Source: Rhodotorula mucilaginosa (Eukaryota; Basidiomycota; Microbotryomycetes; Sporidiobolales; Sporidiobolaceae). Taken from it: a DNA stretch of 64,000 nucleotides. Shown one piece after another: positions 57,811-64,000 of this stretch. The position numbers were made by a program, and so were the translations under genes. Each line of letters starts with the position of its first letter. Positions within the stretch are counted from its first letter, which is position 1. Under the pieces are notes generated by a model. It made no database searches, was not told where the DNA came from, and saw only the letters and a program-made list of their open reading frames with translations. Location: the NCBI GenBank assembly GCA_034406715.1, contig CP137879.1, positions 186,001 through 250,000 on the forward strand. The letters are read 5' to 3'.

Positions 57811-58602
57811 TCAAGTTTTCGTCGACAACGTGGTTGCCGATGGCGACGGTGGCGGAGGCAGGACTGGCTCGGTCGCTGCGCGAACGATCTGAGGGTGGGG
57901 AGGTGGTGGAAGCGAACCGAGAGCTGACGAGGTGGTGGTGGTCTGACGGAGGAAAGGGTTCCGGGTCATGGCGCGCGAAGGGGGAGAATCTGCGCGGCGC
58001 GAGCGGGCGAGTTCAGCTCGGCCCCGTCGTACATGGAGAAAAAGATAGTCCTGGAGAAACTCACATCTCTTGCCATCGAGGCCAATCCACGGTGGCGTAT
58101 CTCGCCGCCGTCCCTTATGATCGTCCCGAGTCGACGCCCAGGGCGATTCGAGCTCGTCGCCGACGACCGCCGCCGCCGTATCGATCTGCATCGGAGCAGA
58201 CTCCGGTACCGAGAGTGAAGTACCCGTTCCTCCACTGCCGAGGGAAGCTTTCCGCTTGAGAGGGACGCCAACGCCCACGCCGCCGTTGCGACTGCCTCCT
58301 CGACTCGGAGTTCTCGGCAACGTCCTGCTCAAATACGACGACGAAGAAGGGGACGACCTCCGGACTGCGGGTTTTGGGAGCGTGATGTCGGGAGGACGGC
58401 GCTGCTGCTGCTGCTGCTGCCGCAACGACAAGCTGGCAACAATCTCGCGCAGTTCCTCCGCCGCCGCCGCCACATCATCCGCATCATCCGATCCTTCTCC
58501 TCCTCCTTCTGCTGCTGCATCTTCAATCATCGGTCCCGTCTCGGAATGGGAAACAGCGCGACGTAACGGGTGAGGTTTCGAGACGGCGGCGGGAGTCGTC
58601 AT
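57811..58602 (-). CDS. Uncharacterised Ser/Arg-rich protein
   Basis: The start at 58602 gives MTTPAAVSKPHPLRRAVSHS. One intron is likely: a donor near 58070 after LDGKR and an acceptor near 57992, giving YSPPSRAMTRNPFLRQTTTT and an end at STKT-stop (57811). The protein has a Gln run (CAG/CTG repeat, about 58402-58422), SYLSRTLPRTPSRGGSRNGG, PLKRKASLGSGG and ESPWASTRDDHKGRRRDTPP. Several Ser/Thr-Pro sites next to basic residues look like CDK sites, and KRKAS could be a nuclear signal. I do not recognise a domain. It is probably a small disordered regulator, confidence moderate that it is a gene at all. Confidence 0.5.
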   Translation of the reverse strand: MTTPAAVSKPHPLRRAVSHSETGPMIEDAAAEGGGEGSDDADDVAAAAEELREIVASLSLRQQQQQQRRPPDITLPKPAVRRSSPSSSSYLSRTLPRTPSRGGSRNGGVGVGVPLKRKASLGSGGTGTSLSVPESAPMQIDTAAAVVGDELESPWASTRDDHKGRRRDTPPWIGLDGKRCEFLQDYLFLHVRRGRAELARSRRADSPPSRAMTRNPFLRQTTTTSSALGSLPPPPHPQIVRAATEPVLPPPPSPSATTLSTKT

Positions 58603-59170
58603 GGTGGCGCTGGCGCAGAGGGGCCGGATCGGAGCCGGAGCCGTCAGCGGACGACGCTGCAGAGTCGGTCGGTCCGAGCGTGGGTAGCTGCAGCTGTTCA
58701 TGACCACCACTTAGAAGAGAGCGGTGTCGAGTTTCGAAGGGAGAGGCGGGCCGGAGTAAGAGGAAGTTGTCGTCGTCGTCCGTGACTCCGAGAGTCGCCA
58801 GGAGGTCCTAATCGGCGGCGACGGATGCGGGGTTTCGGAGGCGGCCGGTACGATTACTGATACAGCAGAGAGGTGCAGAGATTGGATTGTAGTACGTCTC
58901 TGTGTTGAGCGCAGCTGGAGTGCAAGTCGAAGGAGTCGGTGAGCGAACAGCTGCCGAAGAAGGTCGGGCCCGAAATGTGGGGCTTCCTCTCGCCACTCAA
59001 CTCATGGAACTCGAGTCGCAAGGAAATCATAGTCTATAAATTTCACGAAACGTGTGTGTCAAAGAGAGATAGTGAGTCTATGGATGGGCAGGGGGCGAAG
59101 GAGAGAGACGAAGATCCGAGTCTCGGATCCTAGCCTCCCGCGGATCAGGGAAGAAGAAGAAGAAGAAGAC
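58603..59170. other. Intergenic, 0.57 kb
   Basis: This lies between the stop of the Ap4A phosphorylase and the start of the Ser/Arg-rich protein, both on the minus strand. It contains a TATA-like stretch (CTATAAATTT near 59034-59043) and a short GAA run (about 59152-59168) just past the phosphorylase stop. No gene seen. Confidence 0.4.
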
Positions 59171-60592
59171 TCAGGCAGTCTGCTGCTGGTACTGCTCGTT
59201 GATGTACGCCGCGCGCTGCAACACTCGACCCAATCCCGCCTTGCGAACGAGGAGGTCCCAATCCTCCTCCGAAGGGACGTGCCAATACCCGAGGTAGACC
59301 AACCCGTTCAAACTGATCCGGAGCAAGTCGTCCCCTCCGTCTCCCCGAGGGTGATCGTCTCGCTCGAGGGCGACGAGTCGATCGGTACGAGGGACGAGGT
59401 GCATGTGTTGGGAAGTGAGGAAGAGGTTGTACGAGTCGCGTTTCGGTCCGGAAGGGGGGACCCTCGCGCGATTGTTTTCGTTGTCATCCGCGCCGCCGTC
59501 CGACTCGGAGGACTCGGAGGACTCGATCGAAGCGATGTATTCCCTCGACGTGCGCAATAAACGACTGTAGATGTTGTACAATTCTTCCGAGGTGGGCGAA
59601 CCGTTATGGGCAGTAGCAGGACGAGGTAACGGGAGGTAGAACTGCGTCCACGGGAGGGGCAGTCGCGGCGCTGGAGTGAACTGGTCCGCGTTGGCGGTGT
59701 CGGCGTCACGGTCGTCGTCGGAGGAGGAGAGGGACCGGGCTAGCGCCTCGGGACCGGGGGGCGAACCGTACTGGAACGGACAGAACTGCATGTCTGGGGG
59801 GTTTGCCATTATCGGGGTTAGCTCACGCCCGGGTATATAAATTTGTGCGCCAATATAGTGTGAGTGAGGAGAGCAGGCGTGGCGCATAGAAGAGACTAAA
59901 CTTACGAAGATGAGGTTGCGAAGCGCCGGCGAGAGGTCCACCACTGTCGGAATTGGCTTTGTCAGTTGCAATTTCTCTCTCTCTCTCTCTGGCAAGATGA
60001 CGGCGAGAAAAGAATCCCCTCAGGCTCACTTGAAGAACATTGTAGTTTCTCTTCCTGCGTGGGCATAGGCGTTGACGACCCTCCAAGCGAGGTAGAGGTC
60101 CTGAGGCAGGAGGTCGCTCGTCTGAGGCCGGAAGGGACCTTTGTCGCCAAAGTATGGGATCGCCATCATGTGCTCCGGGACTAAGGCGGGTGGGTGAGCG
60201 TCAGTAAAGAGTGCATGGCCGAGCGGGGGAGGAGAGGAGAGGGACTGACAGAGGGCATGGAGGTTGTGCACGAGCGAGTAGGTGAGGCCGCCCTGTTCGA
60301 GTTGGAGGATTTTCTCGCCCTTGCCATAGTCTGGGCCTTGCAAGACATCCTTTTCCCTGCGTTTCGAGAGGTCCGGCGTGGTCGGAGGGACGGCCGGTTT
60401 GTCTCGGAGTTGGTGGACGACGTGACCGAACTGGGGGAATCGGGGCGGGTCGTCGGTGACGCGGTAGGGGTGGTCGCTGGTGGCTGCGTAGAGGTGGATG
60501 TACCCCTTGTCGATCGAGTCTTGGAACGAGTCGGCGACGAGGCGAGGGATCTCGCGGTCCGAGGCGGGCGGACTGAGGTTGAGCGAACCCAT
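59171..60592 (-). CDS. APA2: Ap4A phosphorylase (ATP adenylyltransferase), APA1/APA2 type
   Basis: The start at 60592 gives MGSLNLSPPASDREIPRLVA. N-terminal domain: HVVHQLRDKPAVPPTTPDLS, GEKILQLEQGGLTYSLVHNL, VPEHMMAIPYF and DLYLAWRVVNAYAHAGRETT. Splicing then joins MFF to NGGPLAGASQPHL and to HMQFCPFQYG, producing the HIT-superfamily catalytic motif HLHMQ (His-x-His-x-Gln), whose second His codon is split by an intron ending near 59795. C-terminal domain: SYNLFLTSQHMHLVPR, LLRISLNGLVYLGYWHVPSE and LGRVLQRAAYINEQ. The enzyme splits diadenosine tetraphosphate with phosphate to ATP plus ADP. A GA microsatellite (about 59980-59998) sits in the intron just upstream of the branch site. Confidence 0.9.
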
Positions 60593-61148
60593 TCGACGAG
60601 GAGGCGGAGCGGGGATTAGGACCGAGAAGCTGGCTGCGCTGTGCTCCTTCACACTCGACCTTGAATCTGCCCTGGTCGACTTTAAGAACGAGCGAGAGGA
60701 GCGCAGTCTCAAACACGCGCATCTCTCTCTTGACCTGCGTCCGTTCACTTCCTCACTGGCGAGAGGGCAGTGCACGGCCAAGAATACGCTACTGCCTAGT
60801 CAGGTCCATCGGGCCCAGTTCGCACAGGACCAGGGCTCAGACGCGAGGTGCCGACGTCCGACTCGCGAGTGAATCGCCCAACTCCCCAACCTCTCTCTCC
60901 CTCTCGCACTCGTCCAGCGAGCAAGGTGGGAGGGCAAGCTGGGTCACTCTCTCCGAGACCACTCTGCTCTCCAGCTGGGTGCCGCAGCCTGAGCGACACA
61001 AGGCCAGACGAGGCGAGGTGCGTGCATCTTCCTTCGATCAATAGACGTCTCCGACTCGGGCCTCTCTTGGACCGTGTCCAGTCGGGCAAGAGTGCTCGAT
61101 GAAATTCGAGCTGATCAGTTGTGTCACGCAGATCATCCTCCGCCCCAG
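60593..61148. other. Divergent promoter region
   Basis: About 555 nt between the start codons of the Ap4A phosphorylase (-) and the disordered-protein gene (+). CT/GA-rich. No TATA element or coding exon that I can support. Confidence 0.4.
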
Positions 61149-63587
61149 ATGTCGCGTCGGTGCTTCTCCTCGGACCACCACCTCCTCGAAGCGGATCAAC
61201 TCCATCTCACCAGCGGAGAAGACGTCACCATGGAGACCGCCTCCACGGAGCGCCAGTACGCTGGAGGAGGAATGAAAAGACGCGGTCCGGCCGGAGCAGG
61301 AACTCTGCACCACGGACCGGAACAGCGAGACGGTGACGACAATGGGCAAAAGGCAACTACGACGACGAGGGCGATGCAGCGCGCACTCTCGTCTGACGAG
61401 TTTGTGCGCAGGGCGACCACCACCGCCTCGAGCAGGGCATCTAGCCTCGGTCGAACGCAGCAGCACCATTCGCGAGGGAGCGTCGTCGCCGCCGACGATG
61501 GCACGACAATGTCCAGCCCGCAGCAGCAGCAGCAAGATCAAAGTCCGCCGCCAGGTCTACGCGCCAGGGAGGGAGAAGAAGAAGAAGAAGAAGAAGGGGA
61601 CGGGGATCGCGATGGTGTTGCTTCTCGGCGCGAGAGCGGCAAACGCAGGCAGATCGATCCTGCCCCTTCGGTCCCTTCGCATCTGGGTCCGTCGAACCGA
61701 GTCCGGTCAACCCCTGCTCTTGCGGGATCCTCGTCGATCGAGACGGTCATTCGATCAGCCAGGACGAGGACACCAGCTGCCGCCGTGGGAGGCGGCGGCA
61801 ACGTCTCTCCCCATGGCAGCAAGAGCGGTGGCGCCACCCTCCTCAGGACCAAGCCCGCCTCGTCGTCGTCGTCTTCTTCGTCGTCGTCGTCTTCGCGGAT
61901 GACGAGTCCGGTCGTATCTCGACCGAGGAGTTCTCTCCCGACGACTTTGTCGTTCGCTGCTGCTACTAGAGGTGGGAGGGCGTCCTCCTCCTCCTCCTTT
62001 TACTCGGTCGAGGATCATGACTCGCAGCCAATTGCCGGAGGCATGGTCGACGACGACGTGATCGACCACACCGCGGCGGTGGGGGGCCCGGGAAGGACGA
62101 GGAGGAGGACGACTACTGGTCCGGCCTCTCCGTCTCCGCACCGGCGGAGGACGACGACGGCGGCGGTGATGATGATCCCGAACCCGATGCAGGTGTGCGA
62201 TGAACCGGGCGCTGGTGCTCCTGCTTCTGCTTCCGTCGTCGAGGAACGGTCGTATAACAGTCTTGTACCTCCTCCCACAATCGAGAGCGTCGACTTGTCA
62301 CGCGCTTCTTCGTCTTGCTCGACTTCTTCGACCTCGTCCACCAGCACGAGCACGACCACTGCCAGCCCCACCGCGATCTCGATCTCAACCTCGAGCCATC
62401 ATCACCCAATCTCGGCGCCGACGGCAACGACAGCCACCGCCACCGCCGCCGGCGCCAGCGCTCCCCCTTGTCCCCAACCGCGCGGTTCGACCCTGAACCT
62501 GCACGCGCACCGACTCGTCTTGCCCCCTTGCGTAACTCCGACAGAGGTAGTCGCGTGCGGTGGTGAAGCGGGTGGGAGGGCGTTGGAAGCTCAAGTCCAA
62601 GGGCAGGGGGTGGTGTTGCGCCCAGGAGATGATCGTGACGAGGGCGAGGAGGAGGAATCGGCAGCTGTATACGTACGCGAGGACGGCGTCTACTGTCCGG
62701 TGCCGGTTCCGGTCTCGTCGGCGTCGACTTCGACTTCGACGTCGACCTCGAGGAGGACTTCGCTCTCTGGCGAGGTGAAGAAATCGCGCAGGTCGTTGAG
62801 CATCACAACGACGACGACGACGACTGGGTCATCATTACACTCGATCACCATGTCCTCCGGCACCACCAAAACCGCGTCGAATTTGGCAATGACCCCGACG
62901 AGCAGCGAGGGACCACCACCACCACCTCCGGCCCTCCTTAGCAAGAAGACGGCGGCGGAAGAATCGCTCCCTTCGCCGCTGGCTTCCCCCGGTTCGAGGA
63001 TCGGCGGCGGCGGTGGGGGAGCAAACGGTCGATCGCTCGCGCTCGGAGCGCCCCCGTCCTCGACCACGACGACCAGGGTGTCGGCGGCGGCGGGAGTGCC
63101 TCCGCCTTCGCACCGGTCCGTTTCGGCGCCGTACGGCCACGGCGCTTTCGGGCTCGGCTTGGACCCTGCCACGGAAACGGGAACGGGACTCGGCCTCGGA
63201 CTCGGACTTGAGGAAGTGGCAGGGTGTGCGGTCGAAGGTCAGCTCGTACCCCCGCCGCCGCCGCCGACGCTGCACCGCAGGTCGACCTCGCCCGGAGACC
63301 GGGTATCAAACCCCTCTTCTGCTCTTACCTCTGCCGCCGCCGCCACCACCACCACCACCCACGGTGATCTCAATCATCGCGTCGAGGACGAGGACCCAGA
63401 AGGCGACGCGATCCGAAAGTCGTCGATGCCGGCGGTCCGACCTGCGTTGCCGACTTATACGTCGTTCGAAGACGCGTTCGGGATTCCTCGTCCGCCGAGT
63501 CCGCCGCCGACTCCTCCCCCGGCGGCGAGCAACGAGACCGAGAACGGTCACGGCAACGGTGGCGGTAAGAGCTGGTGGCAGCTCTGA
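61149..63587 (+). CDS. Intrinsically disordered low-complexity protein, function unknown
   Basis: A single uninterrupted frame of 812 codons from the ATG at 61149 (MSRRCFSSDHHLLEADQLHL); the open frame continues upstream only through a GTG. Composition is dominated by Ser, Thr, Pro, Gly and Ala with runs of each (Ser run about 61855-61895, Glu run about 61575-61597, Gln run about 61519-61533). More complex islands are MQRALSSDEFVRRATTT, SSSIETVIRSARTRTP, SFYSVEDHDSQPIAGGMVDD and, at the end, LPTYTSFEDAFGIPRPPSPP followed by GGGKSWWQL. No known domain or membrane segment. Length without introns is unusual among its intron-rich neighbours. It could be a regulator or scaffold; I infer nothing firmer. 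The overlapping opposite-strand frames are products of the triplet repeats. Confidence 0.6.
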   Translation: MSRRCFSSDHHLLEADQLHLTSGEDVTMETASTERQYAGGGMKRRGPAGAGTLHHGPEQRDGDDNGQKATTTTRAMQRALSSDEFVRRATTTASSRASSLGRTQQHHSRGSVVAADDGTTMSSPQQQQQDQSPPPGLRAREGEEEEEEEGDGDRDGVASRRESGKRRQIDPAPSVPSHLGPSNRVRSTPALAGSSSIETVIRSARTRTPAAAVGGGGNVSPHGSKSGGATLLRTKPASSSSSSSSSSSSRMTSPVVSRPRSSLPTTLSFAAATRGGRASSSSSFYSVEDHDSQPIAGGMVDDDVIDHTAAVGGPGRTRRRTTTGPASPSPHRRRTTTAAVMMIPNPMQVCDEPGAGAPASASVVEERSYNSLVPPPTIESVDLSRASSSCSTSSTSSTSTSTTTASPTAISISTSSHHHPISAPTATTATATAAGASAPPCPQPRGSTLNLHAHRLVLPPCVTPTEVVACGGEAGGRALEAQVQGQGVVLRPGDDRDEGEEEESAAVYVREDGVYCPVPVPVSSASTSTSTSTSRRTSLSGEVKKSRRSLSITTTTTTTGSSLHSITMSSGTTKTASNLAMTPTSSEGPPPPPPALLSKKTAAEESLPSPLASPGSRIGGGGGGANGRSLALGAPPSSTTTTRVSAAAGVPPPSHRSVSAPYGHGAFGLGLDPATETGTGLGLGLGLEEVAGCAVEGQLVPPPPPPTLHRRSTSPGDRVSNPSSALTSAAAATTTTTHGDLNHRVEDEDPEGDAIRKSSMPAVRPALPTYTSFEDAFGIPRPPSPPPTPPPAASNETENGHGNGGGKSWWQL

Positions 63588-63891
63588 GGTGCTCTTTCTC
63601 TCGCGCTTGCATCCGCCAGAGGGATAAATGCATAGGGACGAGGTTGGGTGCGCCCCGCCTCGGTCTCTGAACAGACACTTTTGTAGTACAGTCCCTTTAC
63701 CATAGCTGTTTGCATTTCATCTCGCATTATCACACACGACCCGTTCCCTATCGCGACGGGACTTGTGTCCAATTTCGTCCGGGCGCTGCCGGTTCGCTTC
63801 GGCTTGCTTCCGCGTGGACGCGACCCGAAATTCGGCACGCCGGAAATTGACTTTCTCTCTCGCTTCCTCCCATACAGACGGACTTGCGAGA
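63588..63891. other. Intergenic, 0.3 kb
   Basis: 3' region of the disordered-protein gene and promoter of the next plus-strand gene. Locally lower GC around 63660-63730. Nothing else seen. Confidence 0.4.
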
Positions 63892-63956
63892 ATGCGCGCG
63901 ACGCTGCTGCTCCGGAATGTGGACCGTGCCAACACGCTCGGCTTTATCGGACTCGG
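63892..63956 (+). CDS. 3-hydroxyisobutyrate dehydrogenase, first exon only (runs off the window)
   Basis: The ATG at 63892 opens MRATLLLRNVDRANTLGFIG followed by LG and a GTGCGT donor at 63957. A short Arg-containing presequence is followed at once by LGFIGLG, the start of the GxGxMG NAD-binding loop that begins 3-hydroxyisobutyrate dehydrogenases (valine catabolism, mitochondrial matrix). The exon is 65 nt and the gene continues beyond base 64000. Other beta-hydroxyacid dehydrogenases share this loop, so the family is likelier than the exact enzyme. Confidence 0.6.
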
Positions 63957-64000
63957 GTGCGTTCCTCTCCGCTCGCTGTGCTCTGCTCCGAGCGTCCCAC

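Noticed and set aside
57738-57900. Minus-strand frame with VVDENLIS and LALVASRIRTLRN resembling a Pho80-type cyclin
   Set aside because: The splice phase of the upstream exon selects a different frame ending at 57811, and the cyclin-like text is too short and has no continuation I could support.
61500-63200. Long minus-strand frames opposite the disordered-protein gene
   Set aside because: They arise from triplet repeats (Ser/Arg/Ala codon shadows) and lack any complex sequence.
1-64000. CRISPR arrays, tRNA/rRNA genes, transposons or LTR elements
   Set aside because: No regularly spaced repeats, no tRNA T-loop/anticodon pattern that held up, and no transposase or reverse-transcriptase motifs were found by eye.

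Overview
The window looks like nuclear DNA of a GC-rich basidiomycete yeast, most probably Pucciniomycotina/Microbotryomycetes (Rhodotorula, Rhodosporidium or Sporobolomyces type). The reasons are densely packed genes on both strands, many short introns (about 50-100 nt) with GTGAGT/GTGCGT-like donors and CTGAC-like branch sites close to the acceptor, very small exons, proteins padded with Ser/Ala/Asp runs, and the gene set itself (Mis6/CENP-I, ATG2, TFB3, QCR10, ALKBH7, an NRPS). I found no CRISPR array, no rRNA or tRNA gene and no recognisable transposon. Genus is inference.

Layout. 0-19 kb: a membrane-anchored glycoside hydrolase (+); CENP-I/Mis6 and the lipid-transfer autophagy protein ATG2 (both -); a membrane protein of unknown function (-); an F-box/leucine-rich protein (+). 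19-28 kb: an AAAP amino-acid transporter and an A-T-C-T nonribosomal peptide synthetase (both +). 28-31 kb: mitochondrial bL34 (+), an ALKBH2-type dioxygenase (-) and cytochrome bc1 subunit QCR10 (+), whose short coding sequence is cut into six exons. 31-39.5 kb: a large inverted duplication of an ancestral RPL5 -> OCRL/INPP5B-type inositol 5-phosphatase pair. The left arm keeps the phosphatase whole and only the 3' half of RPL5. The right arm keeps RPL5 whole and only the 5' end of the phosphatase. A further phosphatase fragment lies at the left edge. 40-49 kb: mitochondrial ALKBH7 (+), two tandem shikimate/quinate dehydrogenase-like genes (-), an FAD oxidoreductase of TDA3 type (-) and TFIIH subunit TFB3 (+). 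49-64 kb: a large protein built of about seven divergent dsRNA-binding-like repeats (-), the checkpoint clamp subunit RAD1 (-), one or two uncharacterised genes (-), Ap4A phosphorylase (-), an 812-residue disordered protein (+), and the first exon of a 3-hydroxyisobutyrate dehydrogenase (+) running off the end.

Most neighbours are unrelated housekeeping genes and no operon-like logic is expected. Three places do hold related genes: the transporter/NRPS pair, the tandem dehydrogenases, and the RPL5/phosphatase duplication. The most novel items are the multi-dsRBD-like protein, the duplication with reciprocal gene retention, and the micro-exon architecture; one 13-nt exon carries a predicted catalytic glutamate. 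Exon borders were read by eye from splice consensus and reading frame. Where I give exact exon coordinates the phases add up; elsewhere gene spans are firm and internal introns are approximate.
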